From the NCBI GenBank assembly GCA_033852175.1, contig JAWSUY010000013.1, forward strand, positions 1 through 64,000: DNA of 64,000 nt, in the 5' to 3' direction. This document shows, piece after piece, positions 28,271 to 37,107 of the stretch. A program made the translations under genes and the position numbers. Each line of letters starts with the position of its first letter. The first letter of the stretch is position 1. Below the pieces are notes generated by a model. It saw only the letters and a list, made by a program, of their open reading frames with translations, did no database searches and was not told the DNA's origin. The stretch is from Agarilytica sp033852175 (lineage in GTDB: Bacteria; Pseudomonadota; Gammaproteobacteria; Pseudomonadales; Cellvibrionaceae).

Positions 28271-29989
28271 ATGAATAGAAAAATGTTTTTTATGATGAGG
28301 GCAATGTCCCGATTAAGTGTTGCGCTGGTTATATGCACGAATATGGTGTCGTGTAGCAATAGTTCACGATCGTTATCGGTGACTCCAGCTGAGCAAATGA
28401 TGCAAGATATTGTAGAATCCCAGGTCGCGGGACCGTTGGTCGTTCCTGATGCTGTGAGTGACGCGTTGTTGCAGTCTTCTTACGTTCAAAGTTCTAACGC
28501 TAAGGTAGAAGCACGTTTTAATGTTTCGGTTAATGAGGTTCCCGCACGCACTTTCTTTGTCAGCCTTGTCTCGGATGCCGGTGTGAACGTAGTTGCTCAC
28601 CCAGAAGTGGCCGGATCTATATCTCTTGAATTGAGAAACGTGACGATAGATGATGTTCTGGATGTTACAAGAGAGGTCTATGGTTATGAATACAAATTCA
28701 ATAATAGTATTTACACAATTTTTCCTCGAAAAATTCGAACAGAAATATTTCACGTCGATTATTTGGATGTTTTGAGGGTTGGCGTGACGGATACCAGTGT
28801 TCAGATTGGTAAAATCAGTTCTGGGAATGATAGCGGCGGCGGTAGCAATGGCGGCGGAAGTGGCGGCGGTTCAAATGATGCTTCTGGCGGATCGAACTTA
28901 CTTTCTTATTTGGAAGATAGTAATGATTCTTCAGGATCTTCCGGGGGGCAGGAAATTATGCCCGGAGCGAGGGTTCAAACGCTGACCAAAACAAATTTTT
29001 GGGGGGGAATGAATGCCGCAATCTTGGCTATTGTTGGTGACGGGCCAGGCCGTATGGTTGTGACAAACCCTCAAGCAGGCTTGGTTGTGGTTAAGGCAAT
29101 GCCAAATGAACTGCATTCTGTACGGTATTTTCTCGACAAGTCTGAATTAAGTGTTCGGCGTCAGGTAGTTCTGGAGACTAAAATTTTAGAAGTGCGTTTA
29201 AACGAAGGCTTTGAATCGGGAATTAATTGGGGGGCGATTAGTGGAGAGATTAGTCTGAGCCAAAACAATCGATCGTCAGGTTCACTTTCCGATATTATTT
29301 TTGATAATGGCGGCGGCGTTGAATCACTTATCTCGACGGTTCTGAATGTTACGGATATTACAAAATTACTTTTTCTATTAGAAAAGCAAGGGAGTGTGCA
29401 AGTTCTTTCCAGTCCACGAATTTCTACCCTTAACAATCAAAAAGCCATTATTCGTGTGGGCTCTGATGAGTTTTTTGTTACGGGCCTTTCAAATTCCACA
29501 ACGTCAAGTGCGTCGTCTATTGTCAATACGCCAGAAGTTGAGCTTGATTCGTTTTTTAGTGGCATTGCGTTAGACGTTACCCCTCAAATATCTGAAGATG
29601 GCGATGTGATTCTTCATGTCCACCCAATGGTTACGACGGTGTCAGATCAGACTAAAGAAATTGATATTGCTGGAGAGGTGTTTTCTTTACCTTTAGCGCT
29701 ACGTGATGTACGAGAGTCCGATAGCATTGTTCGAGCGCGGAGTGGCCAGATAGTTGTGCTGGGTGGTTTGATGCAAGAGAAAACGTCAGATGTCGATACC
29801 AAACAAGGGTTTTTGGGCGATATCCCCATAGTTAATTTACTCTTCAAAGCGAAACAGAAATCCAAGGTTAAAACCGAACTTGTGATTCTCATGCAGCCTA
29901 TTGTAGTGGATGAAAATACTTGGCAATCACAATTAAAAGCACATGCTGGCCGTGTTCAAGGTCTATCAGATGAGTTTCGTGCGCGGTAA
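28271..29989 (+). CDS. mshL: MSHA secretin MshL
   Basis: About 572 residues. A lipoprotein-like signal (VALVICTNMVSC) leads the protein. Periplasmic N-domains follow (VNEVPARTFFVSLVSDAGVNVVAHPEV; IDDVLDVTREVYGYEYK). The secretin core starts near 300 (VLETKILEVRLNEGFESGINWG) and ends with VRARSGQIVVLGGLMQEKTSD and GFLGDIPIVNLLF. It forms the outer-membrane channel for the pilus. A Gly/Ser-rich segment of about 45 residues (roughly 185-230, encoded near 28820-28950) interrupts the periplasmic region. ATG at 28271 is chosen over GTG at 28265; the ribosome site is weak for either. Confidence 0.93.
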   Translation: MNRKMFFMMRAMSRLSVALVICTNMVSCSNSSRSLSVTPAEQMMQDIVESQVAGPLVVPDAVSDALLQSSYVQSSNAKVEARFNVSVNEVPARTFFVSLVSDAGVNVVAHPEVAGSISLELRNVTIDDVLDVTREVYGYEYKFNNSIYTIFPRKIRTEIFHVDYLDVLRVGVTDTSVQIGKISSGNDSGGGSNGGGSGGGSNDASGGSNLLSYLEDSNDSSGSSGGQEIMPGARVQTLTKTNFWGGMNAAILAIVGDGPGRMVVTNPQAGLVVVKAMPNELHSVRYFLDKSELSVRRQVVLETKILEVRLNEGFESGINWGAISGEISLSQNNRSSGSLSDIIFDNGGGVESLISTVLNVTDITKLLFLLEKQGSVQVLSSPRISTLNNQKAIIRVGSDEFFVTGLSNSTTSSASSIVNTPEVELDSFFSGIALDVTPQISEDGDVILHVHPMVTTVSDQTKEIDIAGEVFSLPLALRDVRESDSIVRARSGQIVVLGGLMQEKTSDVDTKQGFLGDIPIVNLLFKAKQKSKVKTELVILMQPIVVDENTWQSQLKAHAGRVQGLSDEFRAR

Positions 29990-30025
29990 GCGTCAAGAAT
30001 AGCGCTATCTATTAAGAGCTCCGTT

Positions 30026-30976
30026 ATGTATCAACAGTATTTCCAGTTTGAAGAACCTCCTTTTTCGTTGACTCCGGACACTTTGTTTTTTTTAAATCAG
30101 CAAAGTCATCGCGACGCCTTAAATACAATGTTAGTTGCTTTGAAGCACTGTGAAGGCTTTATTAAAATCGTGGGAGAAGTGGGTACAGGGAAAACTTTGC
30201 TTTGTAGGATACTACTTTCACGGCTTAATGCCGATTTTGTAACGGCTTATATTCCAAACCCGTATCTCACTCCTGAAGAACTCAAAGGCTTTGTCGCTCA
30301 AGAAATTGGCGCTGATGTGAGGAGCCAAATGCCTGCTCATGAACTTATGAGTGCTGTATATAGACGACTTTTACAATTGGCACGCAATAACAAACAAGTC
30401 GTTTTGGTCGTGGATGAAGCTCAATCAATGCCACGAGAAACGATCGAGTGTTTACGGCTACTGACAAATTTGGAAACGGAAAAGCGAAAGCTACTGCAGG
30501 TTGTGATTTTAGGGCAGCCCGAGCTGGATAACCTGTTAGCGCGTGCAGACCTGCGTCAGCTTAAGCAGCGTATTATCTTTTCAGAAAAACTTCAGCCATT
30601 TTCACGAACAGGAGTGAGGGAGTATATTCAGCATCGATTGCAATCTGCCGGGGCGAAAGATCGTGAATTGTTTAGTCGTAACGCGATGCGGCTAATATAT
30701 TATGGGTCGGGTGGGATACCGAGGCTGATTAATATTCTTGCTCACAAAGGCCTTATTTGCGCTTTTGGGAAAGGCCATAAACGGGTGAATTCCTGGCATA
30801 TCGCCAAGGCCATTGCCGACACCCAAGAAAGTCGATGGATCGGGAAGTTCTGCGCAATGCATTGTCGATTTGTATCCTCACCAATTACAACGCATTCAAG
30901 TTTTATTGTGTTTACTATCGGGGTGGGAGCTAAAGTTTTGTCTATTCCTGCACTTTTTCTTGGTGGAGGCGTATGA
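30026..30976 (+). CDS. mshM: MSHA biogenesis ATPase MshM (ExeA-like)
   Basis: 316 residues of the ExeA/GspA AAA family. It opens MYQQYFQFEEPPFSLTPDTLFFLN, the usual family start, with Walker A VGEVGTGKTLLCR near 52 and Walker B VVLVVDEAQSM. The sensor segment LLTNLETEKRKLLQVVILGQPEL follows, then a C-terminal RFC-like part. The last ~45 residues are hydrophobic (SSFIVFTIGVGAKVLSIPALFLGGGV) and may be a membrane segment. It overlaps mshN by 4 bases (ATGA). A paralogue lies on the minus strand at 39981. Confidence 0.92.
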   Translation: MYQQYFQFEEPPFSLTPDTLFFLNQQSHRDALNTMLVALKHCEGFIKIVGEVGTGKTLLCRILLSRLNADFVTAYIPNPYLTPEELKGFVAQEIGADVRSQMPAHELMSAVYRRLLQLARNNKQVVLVVDEAQSMPRETIECLRLLTNLETEKRKLLQVVILGQPELDNLLARADLRQLKQRIIFSEKLQPFSRTGVREYIQHRLQSAGAKDRELFSRNAMRLIYYGSGGIPRLINILAHKGLICAFGKGHKRVNSWHIAKAIADTQESRWIGKFCAMHCRFVSSPITTHSSFIVFTIGVGAKVLSIPALFLGGGV

Positions 30977-32424
30977 GCTTAATAAATGATGCGCTACGCG
31001 ATTTGGATCAGCGAGAGCAGAACGCCTGTACTGCGGCTAAAGACTCTCTAGCCGCTGAAACCCCTTTGTCAAAAAATAATTCTGAGACCATACTTGATCA
31101 ATCGAATAAGACTGTGGGAGGGATTGTTTGTTCAGCAAGAAAGGAAGGGTATTTTTTCTACGGAATAATAGCAATGCTAATCCTATTGTGTGGCGGCTAT
31201 GTGTTGTTTTATCAGAAGGTGTTGTCTTCTTCTCAGAACGACAGGGGAAGTGTGGATTTAGTTGGCGCGTTGCCTAATCGTGGTGGGAGTACAGCGGGTA
31301 CAGGGGGGGGGAAGACTAAAGTTAATTCTGTGGTTAAGGAAAAAACAATTCAAAATAGGTCGGTTGTTCCGCTTCTATTGACGGAGCAAGAACTTGTGGT
31401 AAAACTACCTTCCAGTAATCAATCGAATCTAGGGGAACTAGTATCTCTATATTTGGCGAAAGCCTCGCGCTCGATAAAGCAGAATCGATTGAGTGTTCCA
31501 GTGAGAAATAATGCGATTTATTTTTTGAACGAAGCGCTCAAGTTGGACCCAAAAAACAAGCAAGCTTTAGGCGAGATTAAAAACATTACAGGGCTATACG
31601 TTCAGCAAGTTGATTATGCGTTAGCGCAGAAAAATATTTCTAGGGCAAAAATCCTCATCTCTCGATATGAAAAGTTCGGCTTAGAAATATCCGCTCGAGA
31701 GGGGTATTTGACTGAAATTGAAAATGCGGAACGCGAAGAAAATACGGCATTTAAAGTGGCTGTTTCTGATGGGAATTCAACTTTTCACATAAAACAAAAC
31801 CAATCCAATGATTCTGCGTGGGTTGAAGTAACGTCAGAATCTGAAGATTTGCAAAATGTGGCGATTGCGAAAGAATTGTTTTCTCGGGGAGATTCTTATA
31901 GTGCGATTCGTTTGCTCGAAGAATACATTGCTAGGCAACCCCAGGCTCTAAACTCATTGATATGTTTATTTGACTTTCATGCTGGGGATGCTGATTACTC
32001 TAAAGCTCAGGTGGTTCTTTCTGATCTGCCCGAAACACATATTGCGCGAGCATATTTTGAAGCGAAAATTGCCAGCCATTCTATAGGTGAGAATAGCGCA
32101 ATTGTGATTTTAGAATCATCACCACCAAATGAAAAAATGAAAGAAAAGCAGGGAGCCTACTTGGCAGCGCTATACCAAAAGGAAAAGCGATATCAAGAAG
32201 CTCAGAGTGCTTATGCGAAATTGTTGAGAATCGATGAGAGCAATCCTCGATATTTATTGGGATTTGCTGTTGCTGCTGATGCGCGGGGAGAGAGTTTCAG
32301 TTCTTTACGAGCCTATAAAAAGTTACTATTTGTTGGGCACAGCAGTGACAAAGTTGCAAACTTTGTAAAAAAACGCGTGAAGACTTTGTCTGCGAGTAGC
32401 CAGAAGGAGGTCAGCGCATGGTAG
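30973..32424 (+). CDS. mshN: MSHA biogenesis TPR protein MshN
   Basis: 483 residues. It begins MSLINDALRDLDQREQ, followed by one membrane helix (about 57-79), a low-complexity linker, and TPR-like helical repeats to the C-terminus (for example HIARAYFEAKIAS and GAYLAALYQKEKRYQEAQSAYAKLLR). TPR repeats in the periplasm probably scaffold the secretin or platform. Codons for Gly111-Gly113 form a run of nine G (31303-31311); slippage there would truncate the protein after the membrane helix. It overlaps mshE at its 3' end. The N-terminal motif is shared with the GspB-like protein at 39058. Confidence 0.87.
   Translation: MSLINDALRDLDQREQNACTAAKDSLAAETPLSKNNSETILDQSNKTVGGIVCSARKEGYFFYGIIAMLILLCGGYVLFYQKVLSSSQNDRGSVDLVGALPNRGGSTAGTGGGKTKVNSVVKEKTIQNRSVVPLLLTEQELVVKLPSSNQSNLGELVSLYLAKASRSIKQNRLSVPVRNNAIYFLNEALKLDPKNKQALGEIKNITGLYVQQVDYALAQKNISRAKILISRYEKFGLEISAREGYLTEIENAEREENTAFKVAVSDGNSTFHIKQNQSNDSAWVEVTSESEDLQNVAIAKELFSRGDSYSAIRLLEEYIARQPQALNSLICLFDFHAGDADYSKAQVVLSDLPETHIARAYFEAKIASHSIGENSAIVILESSPPNEKMKEKQGAYLAALYQKEKRYQEAQSAYAKLLRIDESNPRYLLGFAVAADARGESFSSLRAYKKLLFVGHSSDKVANFVKKRVKTLSASSQKEVSAW
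31303..31311 (+). repeat. G9 homopolymer inside mshN
   Basis: Nine consecutive G residues encode Gly111-113 in the linker after the membrane helix. Tracts of this length are candidate slipped-strand sites. A gain or loss of one base would shift the frame and remove the TPR domain. Confidence 0.7.
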
Positions 32425-34157
32425 ATGCTCGTAAACGTATTCGTATCGGTGATCTTTTAGTCGCACAGCAAATGATCTCGCAAGATCAGTTGGATAGTGC
32501 ACTCTCCGAGCAAAAGAAAACGGGGCGAAAGCTGGGCCGTCAACTGATCGATATGGGAATTATCGAAGAGAATAGCCTGCTTAATTTACTTTCCCAGCAA
32601 CTTAATATTCCGTTTGTTGAATTGAAACATTTTCGTTTTGATTCTGAACTCGTTCAGACTCTGCCTGAAAATTTGGCTCGACGGTATCGCGTTATGATTT
32701 TACGCGAAGATCCAGACGGGCTCTTACTTGGTATGTCTGATCCAACGGATATTTTTGGGATCGATGAACTACAAAAGCTTTTTGATAAGCCGTTAAAGCT
32801 GGCCGTTGTTCGTGAAAGTGAATTGCTCGATATTCTGGATATTGCCTATAGTCATGCTGATGAAATCGCTGATTTGGCTGGCATGCTTAGCGAAGAAATA
32901 TCTGAGGATGCGGTAGATTTTTCCGATATCGTTACAGATACTACGGAAAGTGATGCGCCTGTTGTTAAGTTGCTGCAAAAAATATTTGAGGAAGCTTTAA
33001 GCACAAAAGCATCAGATATTCATATTGAACCGGATGAAACGGTACTCCGTATTCGTTTGCGTATTGATGGTGTACTCGTCGAACAGGTGATGAATGAAAA
33101 GCGGATAGCTGGTGCGCTTGTGGTCCGACTGAAACTAATGTCAAATTTAGATATAGCCGAGAAGCGTTTACCGCAAGATGGTCGTTTCAATCTGCGTTTA
33201 AAAAAACACAATATTGACGTGCGTGTTTCCACAATGCCTGTGCAGCACGGAGAATCCGTTGTTATGCGGATTTTGGATCAGACTGATGGTATACGAGAAT
33301 TGTCGTCAGTAGGTATGCCCGACCATTATATCGAGCGTTTCCGAAAAATTATTACTCGTCCTCACGGTTTAGTCTTGGTTACCGGGCCGACTGGAAGTGG
33401 GAAAACCACAACGCTCTATGGGGCGTTAAATGAATTAAATACGCCTCAGACAAAAATAATTACCGTTGAAGATCCCGTCGAGTATCGCCTTCCTAGAATA
33501 AGCCAAGTTCAAGTCCACGAAAAAATTGGTTTAGATTTTGGAACTGTATTGCGTTCCGCTTTACGACAAGATCCCGATATACTGTTGGTTGGGGAAATTC
33601 GTGATTCGGAGTCCGCCGAGATTGCTCTACGAGCCGCCATGACAGGTCATATGGTCCTTTCTACCTTGCATACCAATGATGCGGTTACATCCGCTCTGAG
33701 ATTGGTTGATATGGGGGTTGATCCTTATTTGGTGGCGTCGAGTTTACGTGCAATTGTGGCGCAGCGTCTTGTGCGAAAAATATGTGCGAGTTGTAGTGAA
33801 CCTCATGTATTAAATGATTTTGAAAGATGCCTGTTTAATAATTACCGTCCAGGCTATAAGGGTGATGTAAACTTTAGGCATGGGGTTGGATGTCCGCATT
33901 GCTTCAATACGGGTTACCGAGGACGTATCGGTGTATTTGAATTGTTAGAGATGAATGGAGAAATGGCCGACGCGTTGCGAGGGAATGATGTGCGAGCTTT
34001 CAATGATGCCGCACACAAAAATCCTTTCTTTCGGCCGCTAAGTGCCAGCGCTTTTCAATTTGCGATGGAAGGTGTTACGACTCTTGATGAAGTCTTAAAG
34101 GTTTCGGCGCAAGTTGAAGACGAAGGTGTTTGCGAGTTGCCGGTAGAAAACGAATAA
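32418..34157 (+). CDS. mshE: MSHA pilus extension ATPase MshE
   Basis: 579 residues of the GspE/PilB family, powering pilin polymerisation. The N-terminus (about 8-60) has the MshEN cyclic di-GMP-binding repeats: RIGDLLVAQQMISQDQLDSAL, then GRKLGRQLIDMGIIEENSL. The ATPase domain has Walker A GPTGSGKTTTLYG near 323, the Asp box, Walker B DILLVGEIRDSESAEIA and the His box STLHTNDA. A four-cysteine zinc motif (CASC...CPHC) is near 455-497. Activity is therefore expected to rise with c-di-GMP, as established for Vibrio MshE. The start overlaps the mshN stop (ATGGTAG). Confidence 0.96.
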   Translation: MVDARKRIRIGDLLVAQQMISQDQLDSALSEQKKTGRKLGRQLIDMGIIEENSLLNLLSQQLNIPFVELKHFRFDSELVQTLPENLARRYRVMILREDPDGLLLGMSDPTDIFGIDELQKLFDKPLKLAVVRESELLDILDIAYSHADEIADLAGMLSEEISEDAVDFSDIVTDTTESDAPVVKLLQKIFEEALSTKASDIHIEPDETVLRIRLRIDGVLVEQVMNEKRIAGALVVRLKLMSNLDIAEKRLPQDGRFNLRLKKHNIDVRVSTMPVQHGESVVMRILDQTDGIRELSSVGMPDHYIERFRKIITRPHGLVLVTGPTGSGKTTTLYGALNELNTPQTKIITVEDPVEYRLPRISQVQVHEKIGLDFGTVLRSALRQDPDILLVGEIRDSESAEIALRAAMTGHMVLSTLHTNDAVTSALRLVDMGVDPYLVASSLRAIVAQRLVRKICASCSEPHVLNDFERCLFNNYRPGYKGDVNFRHGVGCPHCFNTGYRGRIGVFELLEMNGEMADALRGNDVRAFNDAAHKNPFFRPLSASAFQFAMEGVTTLDEVLKVSAQVEDEGVCELPVENE

Positions 34158-34160
34158 ATT

Positions 34161-35381
34161 ATGGCCAATTTTAAATTTCAAGGGCATTCAAGCCAAGGGC
34201 AACCGATAACAGGCCAGATTGAGGCCAATACAGCGCAAGCCGTTGCCGGGGTGTTAATGGGGCGGGGAATTACCCCCATAAAAATTGAAGAAATCCCTTT
34301 CACTGAAGACTATGTAAAAAAAATCAATGTTTTATTGGGGTCTGAAAATATTTTTCCAACGGATCTCATCATGTTTAGTCGACAGATGTACACCATTAGC
34401 AAAGCGGGAATTCCGTTAACGCGGGGAATTCGTGGCCTTGCCGCCAGCTTAAAGCACGAGTACTTTCAAAGTGTATTGAATGATATTGTCGAAAGACTTG
34501 AAGCGGGGACAACTTTATCCGCTTCTATGCGAAAATATCCTAAAGTGTTCAATGATCTTTTTGTTAATTTGATAAATGTTGGAGAAAGTAGCGGTAAGTT
34601 GGATGCGGTATTTCTGCAGATTAGTTTCTATATTGAGCGTGATGAAGAGACAAAGAAGAGAATAAAGTCTGCTATGCGCTACCCTTCATTTGTTTCATTA
34701 GCTCTTGTAGCAGCGGTTACCACGGTTAATATTTTTGTCGTTCCTGCATTCTCCCGGATGTTTGAAAAATTTGGCGCAGATCTGCCTGTCGTTACCAAGA
34801 TACTGATCGGAATGTCAAATCTGTTTGTTAATTACTGGCTCTTCTTATCTGTTGGTACGGCGTTGTTAGTGGGTGGAATTACCTATTTTGTTCGGACTCA
34901 TGAGGGGGCTATGTTGTGGGGGGAATATAAGCTCAAAATGCCGCTAGTCGGAGATCTTATTGATAGGGCATCGATGGCCCGTTACGCTCGAAGCTTTAGT
35001 CTAATGTTGAGGGCGGGTGTTCCTATAACTCAATCATTAAATCTGTGTGCAGCCGCTATTGATAATCCGTATTTAGAGCAGAAAATAATGAAGATTAAAG
35101 ACGGCATAGAGCGGGGTGAAAGCTTGATGCGTACTCACTTGGCCTCTGAGATGTTTACGCCTCTGGTCTTGCAGATGATTGCCGTTGGCGAAGAGAGCGG
35201 TCAAGTTGAAGAGCTACTTGCTGAAGTGGCTGGATTTTATGAGCGGGAAGTGGACTATGATCTCAAAACGTTGACTGACCGCATAGAGCCTATTCTTATT
35301 ATTTCCATGGCTATCTTCGTCGCTATTCTTGCTCTGGGTATATTTTTGCCTATGTGGAGTATGTTTGAAATCCGTTCTTGA
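34161..35381 (+). CDS. mshG: MSHA inner-membrane platform protein MshG (GspF/PilC family)
   Basis: 406 residues with two T2SSF domains (about 68-190 and 270-392), each with SRQMYTISKAGIPLTRGI- or ARSFSLMLRAGVPITQSL-type motifs and long membrane helices; the last is near 377-400 (ILIISMAIFVAILALGIFLPMW). It is the rotor that couples MshE ATP hydrolysis to pilin insertion. It starts 3 bases after the mshE stop. Confidence 0.95.
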   Translation: MANFKFQGHSSQGQPITGQIEANTAQAVAGVLMGRGITPIKIEEIPFTEDYVKKINVLLGSENIFPTDLIMFSRQMYTISKAGIPLTRGIRGLAASLKHEYFQSVLNDIVERLEAGTTLSASMRKYPKVFNDLFVNLINVGESSGKLDAVFLQISFYIERDEETKKRIKSAMRYPSFVSLALVAAVTTVNIFVVPAFSRMFEKFGADLPVVTKILIGMSNLFVNYWLFLSVGTALLVGGITYFVRTHEGAMLWGEYKLKMPLVGDLIDRASMARYARSFSLMLRAGVPITQSLNLCAAAIDNPYLEQKIMKIKDGIERGESLMRTHLASEMFTPLVLQMIAVGEESGQVEELLAEVAGFYEREVDYDLKTLTDRIEPILIISMAIFVAILALGIFLPMWSMFEIRS

Positions 35382-35551
35382 TTGTTAGTTTAATCAAACC
35401 TTTGGTTATATGTGGCTATAGCGTTTAAATGTTTTATCGATCTTATTGAATCTATTTCTATCTCTCCCTGCTCGCTTAATTTTTAGTGCTAGTATTAATT
35501 TAAAGAAAGGGTTCTGCATAATGCTGACTCTTCTTCATCTGTGAATATGCT

Positions 35552-36097
35552 ATGTCCGAAAATCGATATGTTAAGCATGAAAATATCGAACGCGACAAGA
35601 TTTTCGAATCACTTATTATATTTTCTATCATATCCGTCCTTATTTATGTAGGTGTTAATTACTACACGAAACCTATCGCATCTTCACAGGTCTCGATCAT
35701 TGAACACCATGCAGGAATCTTTTCGCGTATGGTGCTGAATATTCACGCAGTTGGGGTTTCTTTAAAGAAAAATCAGGTCACGATATCCGATAGCATTTTT
35801 AATCTTAATGAAAATGGATGGCCGGCAAATACGGAGGGAAATATGTCTCCGTCCATCCGGAATCAAACAGATAGAGAATGCCAACAAATATGGGAATCAA
35901 TTTTTGCAAATGCGCCAAGTAGCGAATTAATCGTTAATGCTTATAAAAAAAAAGTTGGTTATGTTATTTCCTTAAATAAAAATGTTATTTGCCGATATCA
36001 ATTGGCACGAAAACAGGAAGGTTCATATTTCTTTGACTATGATGTTAGTAGCGGAGCAGTTACCGTGTTTCGCCCAGAAGGCGATAGCGCTTACTAA
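35552..36097 (+). CDS. mshF: MshF-like MSHA biogenesis protein
   Basis: 181 residues. A charged N-terminus is followed by one membrane helix (about 19-38, LIIFSIISVLIYVGVNYY), then a periplasmic domain with two cysteines (RECQQIW, NVICRYQLAR) that may pair. It lies between mshG and mshA, exactly where mshF is in Vibrio, and matches in size. A gap of 170 bases precedes it and 106 bases follow before mshA, so the pilin genes may have their own promoter. mshB is absent. Identification is by position and architecture more than by strong motifs. Confidence 0.75.
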   Translation: MSENRYVKHENIERDKIFESLIIFSIISVLIYVGVNYYTKPIASSQVSIIEHHAGIFSRMVLNIHAVGVSLKKNQVTISDSIFNLNENGWPANTEGNMSPSIRNQTDRECQQIWESIFANAPSSELIVNAYKKKVGYVISLNKNVICRYQLARKQEGSYFFDYDVSSGAVTVFRPEGDSAY

Positions 36098-36203
36098 AGT
36101 ATTTGTTAAGTGCAGCATGAAAACTTCTTTGATAACTCTTATTCCATAAATGTAGGTTTTTAGCATTGAAAATTGAATTATGTTATTTAGGCGGAGAGAA
36201 TTT

Positions 36204-36587
36204 ATGAAAAGACAACAATCGGGTTTTACATTAATAGAGTTGATTGCTGTTTTGGTCATTCTTGGTATTTTGGCAGCAACGGCAGTTCCTAAGTTTATTG
36301 ATTTGTCGGATGAGGCCCAAGCGGTAGCAACTGATAATATTGCGGGTAGCATTGAAAGTGCTAGTGCACTTAATCATGCTGTTGATATTGCAAATGAGGC
36401 TGGCTTGAGTTCTGACTCTTTTGAAACTATCGATAACTGTGATGATGCCGGTTCGTTATTGTCAGGAGGTATGCCTTCAGGGTACTCAAGTGCTGCGAGC
36501 GCTATTGGTGATAAAGCAACGGGTTCGTGTACCTTAAGTGGCCCAGATTCGACCTCGGCAACTTTTGCTATGATTGGTGCAGCTTAA
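36204..36587 (+). CDS. mshA: MSHA major pilin prepilin MshA
   Basis: 127-residue type IV prepilin. A short leader MKRQQSG is cleaved before Phe8. The mature N-terminus, FTLIELIAVLVILGILAATAVPKFIDL, carries the conserved Glu5. The globular part is rich in Ser/Ala, with two cysteines (IDNCDDAG and TGSCTLSG) that would form the C-terminal disulfide loop. The start is the ATG at 36204, with GGAGAG 7 bases upstream; an earlier in-frame ATG at 36180 would give an atypical leader. mshC follows 8 bases after the stop, and a strong terminator lies about 145 bases downstream inside mshC, which could make mshA the most abundant product. Confidence 0.94.
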   Translation: MKRQQSGFTLIELIAVLVILGILAATAVPKFIDLSDEAQAVATDNIAGSIESASALNHAVDIANEAGLSSDSFETIDNCDDAGSLLSGGMPSGYSSAASAIGDKATGSCTLSGPDSTSATFAMIGAA

Positions 36588-36595
36588 GGTTTCGA

Positions 36596-37054
36596 TTGAT
36601 AGCTTTACAGTCTTCGCACCGCGAGAAAGGTTTTACATTATTGGAACTGGTTTCAGTGCTGGTTCTTATTGGAATACTTGGCGCGTCAGTTGGCGCCAGT
36701 TTACTGCCTAGTGATTCGTTTCAACTTCAATCAAGCCGTGACCAGTTGGTCACGGCTTTTTTTTCTGCTCAGCAAAGAGCGATGGTGCAGACTAGTTCGG
36801 TCAGATTAGAGACCTCTTCAACGAATCAGGTTGATGTTCGTGAAGACACCGATGGCGACGGTAGTTTTTCTGATGAGTCCAGTTTGCGACTCGGTGGGAT
36901 TCAATACCCCATCTCTTTGCTTCCTAATCAAAGTCTGACCTCTGCGACGCTTAATTTTGATCGCTTGGGGCGTACAGCGGCGATTAATTTGACGTTGAGT
37001 CAAAACGGAAATAACGTGATAATTTCAGTTGGCTCAACAGGGTATGTGAATTAG
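36596..37054 (+). CDS. mshC: MSHA minor pilin MshC
   Basis: 152 residues from a TTG start (36596), which has AAGG 7 bases upstream and gives a normal prepilin leader MIALQSSHREKG before FTLLELVSVLVLIGILGASVGA. Longer versions would run back into mshA and lack a sensible leader. It is a GspH/FimT-like pseudopilin with an AQQRAMVQTSSVRL segment. A putative Asp-rich turn (EDTDGDGSFSDE, about 80-91) resembles a calcium-binding loop. An intrinsic terminator hairpin with T-tract overlaps codons for about residues 46-57 (SRDQLVTAFFS), an unusual feature for the inside of a gene. Confidence 0.9.
   Translation: MIALQSSHREKGFTLLELVSVLVLIGILGASVGASLLPSDSFQLQSSRDQLVTAFFSAQQRAMVQTSSVRLETSSTNQVDVREDTDGDGSFSDESSLRLGGIQYPISLLPNQSLTSATLNFDRLGRTAAINLTLSQNGNNVIISVGSTGYVN
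36733..36764 (+). terminator. Intragenic intrinsic terminator in mshC
   Basis: AAGCCGTGACC (36733-36743) pairs perfectly with GGTCACGGCTT (36748-36758) over AGTT, and six further T residues follow to 36764, making an 8-T tract. This meets every visual criterion for Rho-independent termination, yet it lies within the mshC reading frame on the sense strand. It probably attenuates transcription after mshA. Confidence 0.82.
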
Positions 37055-37107
37055 CAATTTGTCCTACCCTGAATACTCCCCTCATGATACAAATGTAAGG
37101 CGTTATT

